Of a stretch of DNA of 18,222 bases, positions 1 through 8,900 are shown in pieces; within the stretch, counting starts at the first letter, position 1, and each line of letters starts with the position of its first letter. Location: positions 1 to 18,222 of the forward strand of contig JAQBBE010000119.1 in the NCBI GenBank assembly GCA_032126435.1. Direction: 5' to 3'. Below the pieces are notes generated by a model. That model saw only the letters and a list, made by a program, of their open reading frames with translations. It did no database searches and had not been told where the DNA came from. The position numbers and the translations under genes were made by a program. The DNA is from JAAXQD01 sp032126435. GTDB lineage: Bacteria; Desulfobacterota; Desulfobacteria; Desulfobacterales; UBA11574.

Positions 1-1727
1 AGGAGCCTGAAACGTTTGGCCAGCGAAATCATATCTTTGTCAAAATTTGCAAGAAAGCGGTATTTAAGGGCGGGGTTATCCACCAGGTGCCACTGACGCC
101 GCGCATATTTGAAAGACCAGTTGTTTCCTTCACGGGGGAAATCGATCCATTCCGGATGCCCGAATTCATTGCCCATAAAGTTGAGATAGCCGCTGCCGGC
201 AGTCGTAAGGGTAATAAAGCGAATGAGTTTATGAAGGGCCATGCCTCGATCCACCTTGATGTTCTTGCAGCTTTCTTCCATGGAATCGAACATGTCCGAG
301 CCGATGAGCCGGAAAATAAGCGTCTGATCGCCCACAAGGGCCTGGTCGTGGGATTCGGCATAACTGATGGTCTTTTCATCCCGTCTTCGATTGGTCAGCT
401 CATGCCACAAATTCCCCATGTGCCAGTCTTCGTCCGGCACATCCTTGACAAGACGGATCCAGTTGTCGGAAACGCCCATGGCAAAACGATAATCGAATCC
501 GATGCCGCCGGACGAATAGGGAGCGGCCAGACCCGGCATACCGCTGATATCCTCGGCAATGGTAATTGCGTCAGGGCGCACCTGGTGGATGAGTTTATTT
601 GCAAGGGTCAGATAGTTAAGGGCATCCTCATCTACGCTTCCGTCAAAATAGTCGTCGTATGCGGTGAAGGCTTTTGACAGCCCGTGATGAAGATAGAGCA
701 TGCTCGTAATGCCGTCAAAACGGAAGCCGTCGAGGCGGTATTCATCGAGCCAGAACCGGCAGTTGGAAAGAAGAAAATGAAGCACCTGGAGCTTTCCGTA
801 GTCAAAGCACCTGGAATCCCAGGCTTCATGAACTCCCCGGGGTCCTTCATGAAAATACTGATGTCGCGTTCCGTCGAATCTGCTCAGCCCCTCCACCTCG
901 TTGGAGACACTGTGTGAATGAACCAGGTCCATAACCACCCCAAGACCCAAAGCATGTGCGGCGTCGATAAGCTCTTTGAGTGCCTCGGGGGTTCCGAACC
1001 GGGATGACGCCGCAAAAAAGTTGGAAACCTGGTAACCGAAAGATCCGTAGTAGGGATGCTCCTGGATGGCCATGAGTTGAAGTGTGTTGTATCCGGCTGC
1101 GGCAATCCGCGGCAGAATGTGTCGGGTAAATTCGCCAAAAGAACCTGTCTTCTCCGCTTCCTGGGCCATCCCCACATGGGCCTCGTAAGCAAAAATCGTA
1201 TCTGAAGACATTTGGAAATCCCTGCATTTCCAGACATAAGGGTCCGGAGGATGCCAGACCTGGGCATTGAAAATCAGCGTGTCAGGATCCTGCACCACAC
1301 GCCGTGCATATGCGGGTATCCGGTCTCCTCGGCCGCCCGGCCAGTGAATCCGAAGCCGATATAAATCCCCATGCCCCAATACCCCGGAAGGCAAACGGAT
1401 TTCCCAAACCCCTTCCCGATCGATCCGCTCAAGGGCAAACCCTTTTCGCTCCTGCCAGTCCGTCATATCTCCGATCAGATAGATTGCGCCGGCATGGGGC
1501 GCCCATTCCCGAAAGACCCATTCATGGCCGCGGAAATGAAGCCCGAAGTATTCGTGACCGGCAGCAAATCCGGCCAGATCCTCTGTATCGCGAATCAGCC
1601 GTTCTTCCACCTTCCGGATGTTTTCCAGGCGACGTACCAGGACGTGCGCATACGGCTGAAGGTGGGGATCATTCTCCAGCATGCGCTCGAGCAAATGGGA
1701 TGGCGGTTGTCTGCCGTCTGTGGTCAT
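1..1727 (-). CDS. glgB: 1,4-alpha-glucan branching enzyme, eukaryotic (GBE1) type, 3' end outside window
   Basis: Transfers alpha-1,4 glucan segments to form alpha-1,6 branches during glycogen synthesis in the cytoplasm. The ATG at 1727 opens a frame that stays open for 575 codons to the left edge. An N-terminal CBM48-like beta-sandwich lies at about residues 47-130, followed by a GH13 barrel. All four GH13 signatures are visible: DLVHSH (D267), GFRFDGITS (nucleophile D338), AEDISGM (acid/base E392) and ESHDQALVGD (D461). The wording of these motifs is that of eukaryotic branching enzymes rather than E. coli GlgB. Family members are about 670-700 residues, so roughly 100 residues, the C-terminal all-beta domain, are missing off the edge. 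The Shine-Dalgarno match is weak, and a 12-codon mini-ORF ends across the start codon in an ATGA overlap, so translational coupling is possible. It is the last visible gene of the glycogen operon. Confidence 0.93.
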   Translation of the reverse strand, partial: MTTDGRQPPSHLLERMLENDPHLQPYAHVLVRRLENIRKVEERLIRDTEDLAGFAAGHEYFGLHFRGHEWVFREWAPHAGAIYLIGDMTDWQERKGFALERIDREGVWEIRLPSGVLGHGDLYRLRIHWPGGRGDRIPAYARRVVQDPDTLIFNAQVWHPPDPYVWKCRDFQMSSDTIFAYEAHVGMAQEAEKTGSFGEFTRHILPRIAAAGYNTLQLMAIQEHPYYGSFGYQVSNFFAASSRFGTPEALKELIDAAHALGLGVVMDLVHSHSVSNEVEGLSRFDGTRHQYFHEGPRGVHEAWDSRCFDYGKLQVLHFLLSNCRFWLDEYRLDGFRFDGITSMLYLHHGLSKAFTAYDDYFDGSVDEDALNYLTLANKLIHQVRPDAITIAEDISGMPGLAAPYSSGGIGFDYRFAMGVSDNWIRLVKDVPDEDWHMGNLWHELTNRRRDEKTISYAESHDQALVGDQTLIFRLIGSDMFDSMEESCKNIKVDRGMALHKLIRFITLTTAGSGYLNFMGNEFGHPEWIDFPREGNNWSFKYARRQWHLVDNPALKYRFLANFDKDMISLAKRFRL

Positions 1728-1797
1728 AAGTCGCTACGCTTCCACCGTTTTGTTACGCTCATTTAGGGTTCCATTTCAGCTCAGCTCCAATGCGCAC

Positions 1798-3306
1798 CTA
1801 AATCAGCGGGCGCTGCAGCATCTTTTCGTAAAGTTCGATGTACTGTTGGGCCGTAACGTCATGATTGAAGGTCGCGGCGCTTTCGGTCATGATGCGGCCG
1901 ATGTGTCGCGCTTTGGTTTTTGGGGGGAGTTTATAAAATTTCACGGCTTCTTGAATCGCCCAGAACAGTCCGCTGCTATCATAGGTTTCGAAGATAAAAC
2001 CGTTGCCTGAATTGAGTTTCAAGTCCATAGGGACCACCGTATCGTGAAGCCCGCCGGTATCATGGACCACCGGCAACGCGCCGTAAATAGCGCCGATCAT
2101 CTGCGGCAGACCACAGGGCTCAAAAAGGGAAGGCATCAGTACAAAGTCGGAAGCGCCGTAGGACAGATGCTCCAGGTCCTCGTCAAAATCGCAAATGGCC
2201 ACTTGCTGATACAGCTGATGATAATGGACGATATCTCTGAAGTGTTGCTGAAAATCACCGTTGGCCACAAAAACGATCTGGAGATGCTCTTCCCGGTACG
2301 TCGACAATAGCCGATAGAGAATTTCCGACAGCAATTGGCACCCTTTTTGTCTGTTGTCCAACCGTGAGGGCCAAAAAAAGATCGGGGCCTTTTCGTCCTG
2401 CATGAGTCCGAGTTTTTCCTGGAGATGCCGTTTGTTTTCCATTTTGCCTTCCGGATGATCTTTGGCGCCGTACCGACAAAAAAGCGCAGGATCTTCGGCA
2501 GGGTTGAAGCCGGGATCCGGCGCGTTGAGGATACCGGCGGCACATCCGGCATGCCATTTGTTTGCCAGCTCATCCCTCAACGGCGGCGCCACAAAATCGT
2601 GTCGACCCTCGATAATCTCCAGTAGAAAGGTCGGGCTCACCGTATTGACAAAATGCGCTGCAAAGACGCCGCTGACCAAAAAATCCACTGGATTTAATTC
2701 CCGGACTTTCTCGTATTCGAAGGCCGCCTTCTCATAATACAGATGCTGCCAGAAGTATGCCGCGTCGATTCCACGATCCTCGATGAAGGACAGAAAGGTT
2801 TTTACGGTATGAATGTTGTGGATGGTGAAGAGACAGGGGATGCCCCCTTCCCTGGACAGAGCCGGAATCAGGCCGGTCATCCAGTCGTTGCAGTGGATCA
2901 GATCCGGCTGCACGCGGGGAATGATATTGTTGATGACTTCCCTTTGAAAAGCCAGAGAAAGCTTGGTGTTTTCACCGCCGTAATTGGAATAGACCCGGTT
3001 AAGATAAAAAAAGGCGCGATCTTCGGCCAAATGAACCCGATCATCGGGCATAATGCGGTGGATAGCCTGCAACTCTTTTTGAAGGAAGGGGGCCAGGCGG
3101 TCTCTGAATATGGAACGATAATCCGGAAGCGCCCCATGAACATCGGCGCCCTGATCGAACAGGGCCTTGATCAGGGCGGCGGAAACATCGGCCAAACCGC
3201 CGGCCTTGGCCGTAAAGTAGTTGGCCATACTCTTCATGCGGTCGGGCAGATAGGTAACTTCAGGGGTAACGATCAGTATTCGGGGATTGCTCTTTGGATG
3301 TGTCAT
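1798..3306 (-). CDS. glgA: Glycogen synthase (GT5 family)
   Basis: Transfers glucose from a nucleotide sugar (ADP-glucose in most bacteria) to the non-reducing end of glycogen. The protein has 502 residues, close to the usual 480-510. The N-terminal Rossmann half carries KAGGLADV (K34), the counterpart of the KTGGLADV sugar-nucleotide motif. HCNDWMTGLIP and NTVSPTF follow. The C-terminal half has the SRLDNRQKG stretch, EPCGLPQM (catalytic Glu about E396) and the GALPVVHDTGGLHDTV segment. I place the start at the ATG at 3306, with GAGG seven bases upstream. A TTG two codons earlier lies too close to that ribosome site. The gap to glgP upstream is 17 bp, so the two are surely cotranscribed; glgB follows 70 bp downstream. 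Whether it uses ADP- or UDP-glucose cannot be read from the sequence. Confidence 0.94.
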   Translation of the reverse strand: MTHPKSNPRILIVTPEVTYLPDRMKSMANYFTAKAGGLADVSAALIKALFDQGADVHGALPDYRSIFRDRLAPFLQKELQAIHRIMPDDRVHLAEDRAFFYLNRVYSNYGGENTKLSLAFQREVINNIIPRVQPDLIHCNDWMTGLIPALSREGGIPCLFTIHNIHTVKTFLSFIEDRGIDAAYFWQHLYYEKAAFEYEKVRELNPVDFLVSGVFAAHFVNTVSPTFLLEIIEGRHDFVAPPLRDELANKWHAGCAAGILNAPDPGFNPAEDPALFCRYGAKDHPEGKMENKRHLQEKLGLMQDEKAPIFFWPSRLDNRQKGCQLLSEILYRLLSTYREEHLQIVFVANGDFQQHFRDIVHYHQLYQQVAICDFDEDLEHLSYGASDFVLMPSLFEPCGLPQMIGAIYGALPVVHDTGGLHDTVVPMDLKLNSGNGFIFETYDSSGLFWAIQEAVKFYKLPPKTKARHIGRIMTESAATFNHDVTAQQYIELYEKMLQRPLI

Positions 3307-3323
3307 TATCAATCCTCAATCTT

Positions 3324-5873
3324 TTAGGCCCAGGTAATCAGACCCGGTGCAAATCTGATCCGGTCATCCCCCCTGGGGACCACCCTGACTGTAAATCCGT
3401 ACCGGCCGGAAGCGGCGCAGCGTCTGGTGCAGGTGTAAAGGTACTCACCCGTTCCACGGTCTTCCTTGACCGTCATTTCCTCAGAATTGCTGTTAGAGAT
3501 GGTATCCACCGTCTTCAGAAGCCCGTAATAGAGTTCGACATTTACTTCATCCGGACGGAGTTCTCCCAGGGTCACGACGGCCGTAACAACCAGGCTCTCT
3601 CCCACCCGAAACGGGTCTTCCGTTTCCCGCACCGGATGCGCGATCTTAATTCTGTCCCACAGGGCATGGAGTCGTTTGTATTGTGCTGAAAGAGATACGG
3701 CTTCTTTGGCGTTATCCGAAGTCAGATATGGCAAGCTTTTTGCTGCAGGAGCATAAAAAAGCTGTTCATATTTGGATACCACGACATGGGCGCAAAAATA
3801 CTGCATCGCCATCTTTATCGATTCCTTCATCATTTTAACCCATTGGTCCGGGATATCTCCGTTCTTTCTTTCATAAAAACAGGGAATCACCTCGTTTTCC
3901 AGAACATTATAAAGGGCCTGAGCATCCACGGAATCCTGATACGCCGGATCAGCGTACTCCTCCCGGTTTCCGATCCGCCACCCTCTTCCTTCAGCATACC
4001 CTTCACACCACCATCCATCGAGGATACTCACATTGAGGACGCCGTTCGCGGCGGCTTTTATGCCGGAAGTGCCGCACGCTTCAAACGGTCGTCTGGGCGT
4101 GTTGAGCCACACATCCACTCCCTGAACCAGGCATCTGGCGATTTGGATATCGTAGTCTTCGAGGAAGATGATTCTATTGCGCACGCCCGGTCTGCGGGCA
4201 AACTGAATAATGCTTTGGATGAGCTCCTTGCCCTCATTGTCCTTGGGATGGGCTTTGCCTGCAAAAACAAACTGAACCGGCCGGGTCTCGGACCCAATCA
4301 TGGCCTCCAGGCGATCCGGGTCTTTAAATAAAAGACCGGCGCGCTTATAAGTGGCAAAACGACGGGCGAACCCGATGGTCAATACGTCCTGGTCGAGCAC
4401 CGATTCGGCATCCCTCATCATTTCTTTTGGGGCATTGCGACGGCTGTATTGCTTTATCATCAGCGACCTGCAAGTGCGGACAAGACGGCTGTGACTCATC
4501 TCACGGGCCCGCCACAGTTCCTCGTCATAAATCTCATCGATACGCCGGCCGATCTCCGTATCCCACCTGCGCAAATACCACTCAGGCCCGAGATATCTTT
4601 CAAACAGCAACGCGTTTTCAACGGAAATCCAGGAAGGAATATGGACACCGTTGGTGATATGGATGATGGGGACCTCATCTTCCGGCGTTCCCGGCCAAAC
4701 ATGGGACCACATGCGCCGGGCCACCTTTCCGTGCAACTCACTGACTCCGTTGCAGTACTGAGACATGCGCAGCCCCAGAACAAACATGGAAAGCGGGCCG
4801 CCTGAACCGGATTCCACGGGCTGTCCCCACGATAAAATCTCGTCAACCGTCACGCCCAGCCGGTCCGTCAAAGAATCGAGGTAAGGTTTTACAAGATCCA
4901 CAGGAAAGTCATCGTGTCCGGCGGCCACCGGTGTATGGGTGGTAAACACCGTGGTGCGGTTAACGATTTCTTCGGCGGTCTCCAGATCGACGTTGTATAA
5001 AGACCTTGTCTGTACCAGCCGCTCCAGAGCAGCGAAGGCACAGTGTCCCTCGTTCATATGGCACACCACAGGATAAATCTCCATGGCTTCAAGGCAACGC
5101 ATCCCGCCGATGCCGAGAACCACCTCCTGGGCCAGCCGTGTCTTCGGATCCCCGGCGTACAATCGCCCTGTGATTTCCCGAATTTGCGGTGGATTCTCCG
5201 GCAAATTGGTATCGAGCAGGTAAAGGGGGATACGACCCACCATGAGTTTCCATACAGCGGCCCGAATTTCACCGTCCGGACCGGCCACCGAGATGCTGAC
5301 CTCATTTCCTGAACGATCCTTTGCCCGCTTCACCGGCAGATGATAAAGATCGGTTCCCGGGTATTCCGCCTGCTGCCATCCATCCTGATCCAGATACTGA
5401 TGAAAATAGCCCTGTCCATAAAGGATGCCGACCCCAACCAATGGAAGTGCAAGATCGGAAGCCGCTTTCAGATGGTCGCCGGCAAGGACGCCGAGTCCGC
5501 CGGCAAACATGGGTACACTTTCATGAATTCCATACTCCATGGAAAAATAGGCGATGGTCCCCTGTTCACCGTATGGTGATCCGCTGCGGTCCACCGGCGT
5601 CAACACCTGGCGCACAAAACTCTCTTTCACACGCTGCTGGTGTGCCAGAAAGCTTTCGTCCTTTGAAAGTTTCTCCAGTTGTTCCTGGGGAATCAGCGTT
5701 GAAAAAACGATCGGATTTCGCCCTGACTGCTCCCAGAGCCTGGGGTTTATACGGCGAAACAGCTCGATGGCGTCCATATGCCAACACCACCAGAGGTTGC
5801 GTGCCAAAACCGTGAGAAAAGAAAGCGGTTCGGGAATAACAGGGAATACCTGAAAGGTCTGTATGTGACTCAT
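3324..5873 (-). CDS. glgP: Alpha-glucan (glycogen) phosphorylase with N-terminal DUF3417
   Basis: PLP-dependent GT35 enzyme that releases glucose-1-phosphate from alpha-1,4 glucan chains. It has 849 residues. The first ~110 form a DUF3417-type domain (ARNLWWCWHMDAIELF), which marks the bacterial/archaeal subfamily distinct from E. coli MalP/GlgP. The phosphorylase core follows with SMEYGIHES, GQGYFHQYLD, HMNEGHCAF, TTHTPVAAGHD and HITNGVH. The PLP site is EACGTSGIKAAANG, with the Schiff-base lysine at about K606. An all-beta stretch from about residue 740 to the end matches the C-terminal part usual in this subfamily. The start is the ATG at 5873, with GAGG six bases upstream; an upstream in-frame start four codons earlier overlaps that ribosome site. 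It sits 100 bp after the debranching gene and 17 bp before glgA. Debranching enzyme and phosphorylase are needed together for full glycogen breakdown. Confidence 0.95.
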   Translation of the reverse strand: MSHIQTFQVFPVIPEPLSFLTVLARNLWWCWHMDAIELFRRINPRLWEQSGRNPIVFSTLIPQEQLEKLSKDESFLAHQQRVKESFVRQVLTPVDRSGSPYGEQGTIAYFSMEYGIHESVPMFAGGLGVLAGDHLKAASDLALPLVGVGILYGQGYFHQYLDQDGWQQAEYPGTDLYHLPVKRAKDRSGNEVSISVAGPDGEIRAAVWKLMVGRIPLYLLDTNLPENPPQIREITGRLYAGDPKTRLAQEVVLGIGGMRCLEAMEIYPVVCHMNEGHCAFAALERLVQTRSLYNVDLETAEEIVNRTTVFTTHTPVAAGHDDFPVDLVKPYLDSLTDRLGVTVDEILSWGQPVESGSGGPLSMFVLGLRMSQYCNGVSELHGKVARRMWSHVWPGTPEDEVPIIHITNGVHIPSWISVENALLFERYLGPEWYLRRWDTEIGRRIDEIYDEELWRAREMSHSRLVRTCRSLMIKQYSRRNAPKEMMRDAESVLDQDVLTIGFARRFATYKRAGLLFKDPDRLEAMIGSETRPVQFVFAGKAHPKDNEGKELIQSIIQFARRPGVRNRIIFLEDYDIQIARCLVQGVDVWLNTPRRPFEACGTSGIKAAANGVLNVSILDGWWCEGYAEGRGWRIGNREEYADPAYQDSVDAQALYNVLENEVIPCFYERKNGDIPDQWVKMMKESIKMAMQYFCAHVVVSKYEQLFYAPAAKSLPYLTSDNAKEAVSLSAQYKRLHALWDRIKIAHPVRETEDPFRVGESLVVTAVVTLGELRPDEVNVELYYGLLKTVDTISNSNSEEMTVKEDRGTGEYLYTCTRRCAASGRYGFTVRVVPRGDDRIRFAPGLITWA

Positions 5874-5973
5874 AGTTAGCCTCAATTATCGGTCATGGGA
5901 TATTCGGAATTTAAGTGCAATGTATCTTTTCAGCCACTTTACCACTTAATCACTCAACAAATCAACTCCTCAT

Positions 5974-8900
5974 CTATTTTGGGACATCAAGCAGCTTCCA
6001 CACCCGGACAATCTCACTGGCGCCCCAGGCCTGTGCATCACAGCCACGTTGTTTATGTGGAAAATCACCGTCCAGAATCTCCGGCACATGCCCGATACAG
6101 CCCCGGGTCAGGAGCCCGGCACTGCTGGCCAGCCAGGCAAGGGCGGTCTTTCTGCTTTTTTTGCCGTAAGTCTTTGCCCAGGCTTCACAATAACTGGGAA
6201 ACAGCCATGTCCAAGCGGTGCCGTTATGATAGGCCGGCTTCCGATTCGTATCCTCGTCACCGGCATACTTCCCCTGGTAGGGATAATGGGGATCGTTGAG
6301 GGTCTTTCCATGATAATCGATGAAAAGGGGGCGTCGAACATGCCGGTCCGCAAGACTCCGGATGGCTCCGGGAACTAAAAGTTCCTCACATGCCGACAGG
6401 ACCTTGCAACAAACCCGGCGGTCGGAGACAGCGCCAAGGGTTACCGCAAAGAGCTGATTCGGTCTCAGGGCATCATCGGGCTCTGCCTGCCTGGCCGACG
6501 CTCCGGGACCGGCATGGAGACAGTCGGCCAGATAACTCTCTTCTTTTAAAACAAAATGTTCCAGAATCGACGACTGAACCCGCAAAGCCTCGCGTTCCCA
6601 ATCGCCGTTATCCCCCGAAGGATCGATGCGGGCCAAAAAGGAAAGTGCGGCAAACCACAGGGCTTGGATCTCGATGGGATACCCTTCACGGGGCGTTCCG
6701 GCCGGAGAATCGGTATCCATCCATGTAAAATGGGCCGGACTGAAAATAAGACCCGATTCAGGGTCCATCCGGATACCGTTGGGAGTACCGATTCGGTAGG
6801 CATGGGCAATGGAAAAAAGAATCTGGCGTATGGTTCGGCCGCCGCATGCCGTATCGAGAAATTCTTCACGCTCTTCAGCCCTTACAAGCTCGTCACATGC
6901 AACAAAATACCACAAAGGTGCATCGGAAGTATCCCTGTTCCGGGCATCTTTGCCGTGAATCATATTGGGAATCGTTCCGTCCTTTTCATATTGCCCGAAC
7001 AGTTTTAGGGTTGCCCGGGCCTCATCGGTTTTCCCCGCAGCAATCAAGCCTCGAACGAAGATCAGCGCGTCCCGTCCCCAGTCGAGGAACCATGGATATC
7101 CGGCAATTATCGTGCGCAATGCCCCTCGCTTCACCCGATAATGATCCATGGATTTCTGCAGCGCCGCATCCAATTTCCAGAATCTGTCTTGTTCAAAAAC
7201 AATCGTCTCGACCGTCCCCATCGATGGTTTTAGGGTTGGCGTCTTTCGAACTTGTGCACCGTCAATGCTTGCATACAGGGTTACGGATCGACCTCCTTTC
7301 AGGTATGCATAAAAATAGCCGGGGCTGAACAGGTCCGAATCCGGGTCGAGGCCGCGCTCGGCCTCCATGGGCCTGTGAACCATATATTGCCATTCAGGCT
7401 CCCACACAAAGACGCCGTCCGAAATCTTTTGGCTCAGCCGGTGGTCCGGATCCGGAGAAAAAACAAAGCCGTCCGGATGTGAGTCGACAGCCTCCTGCCA
7501 GGCGTTTTCAGCGCCCTGATATGCTTTGGTGGTATCATGGAAATTACGGCTTTCGATATCGGGCCTCAAAATAAGCCGGACCGGTTCGTGGTCTGCCAGC
7601 CCTCTGTTCCGGCCTTGGGTCGGCTCACGAAAGAAAATCATTCGCACGGCATTCTCTTTTTCGATCATCTCAACCCGAACGTTCAAAAAAACATACTGGC
7701 CCTGGCCGGTGAGCACCTGATACCGCCATACGCCACTTGAATTCGATTCGGAACAGAAAGAGATAAAACCATCATCGCAAATTTCCTGGGAGTAGTCCTG
7801 AAACACCAGCCACGCCCGGCAGCGGGAAAACATGATCCATCGGTCTTCAGGAAATTTCGGATCCATATTTCCTGCCAGAAGCGCATCGTACCGGCTGGCG
7901 AGTTCACCCCAGGAAACATGCGCCCGAAGCATGGCACCCCGGCCGTTGGTCCCCAGCATCAGCAGAGATCGGTCAGCCAGATCCGACCGACCATAGATCT
8001 GTTTTACGGTGGCATCTTCGGGCCTGGAAAGAAAAAGAAGCGGTCCGTCCACATGTCGGGGCTCTCTCGGCGTGTAAACCGACAGTTTCAGGGTATAAGA
8101 CTGATGAATCCCGGGGGGCGGCAACGGGGAAAAGAGCGCAAAAAACGATCCATCAAGACCCGGCAAGCTTTCTTCCTGGGACAGGCAGCTGTTTTGACTC
8201 ATGATTCGAGCACGGAAAGGAATATCCGCACGAACCATTAGAAAGTGGTCCGGCAACACCATGACTTCCCTTTTGATGTCGTGTGGCCATTGCCAGGTTA
8301 TCACTCTCGTTTCATCGCTGACCGGGTTAAGCCTGCGGCAGTATTCCACCGGGTTTTCTGCCAGTTCCCGAGCCGCCGGATCCGGCTCAAATATATCCAG
8401 ATCCTGGATACCGTTATAAAATCGAAAGACATCCAGGGCCTTGGCACGCAACCGCTGTCTGCTTATTCTTTCCGGGAATACTGCAGTTTGAGACTCTGCG
8501 TTGAGAATTAGATCCATATCTTTCTCGTCGGCGGTGAGGCAGAGAACCCGGCCGGGATCGAGGCGGCAGGCATGTTGTTTTTCAGAGGTTTCGATGACCA
8601 CCGCTTCCCCTGTGACAAGGTCCATCAGGGAGGTTCCTTCCATACCGGTCTCCAGAGGATCCCAGGCCCCCAAGGCCTCCTGGCGATCATCAAGATTCGC
8701 CACAATCAGGAGCTTTTTCCCCGAAACACGGTGGTGCCGAAGCAGTGCTAAGTGATTGCCCTCCCCTTTCTGGACCATTTTAAGCTCGGTTTGGTCGTGG
8801 AAGGCGGGATGTATCCTGAGGAGGGTGTTGAGACGTCGGATGTGCTTCACCTGGTTGGTATCCGCCCCCCAGTTCAGCGAAGGCGACCCGTGGACATCGA

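Noticed and set aside
87..677. 196-codon plus-strand frame across glgB
   Set aside because: Antisense shadow of the branching-enzyme barrel, whose catalytic motifs lie on the minus strand.
2743..3327. 194-codon plus-strand frame across glgA
   Set aside because: Shadow of the glgA reading frame; no ribosome site and no family likeness.
5874..5973. Internal promoter between the debranching gene and glgP
   Set aside because: The best boxes (TTGATT, N18, TAAAGT) match only 4/6 each, not enough to call.
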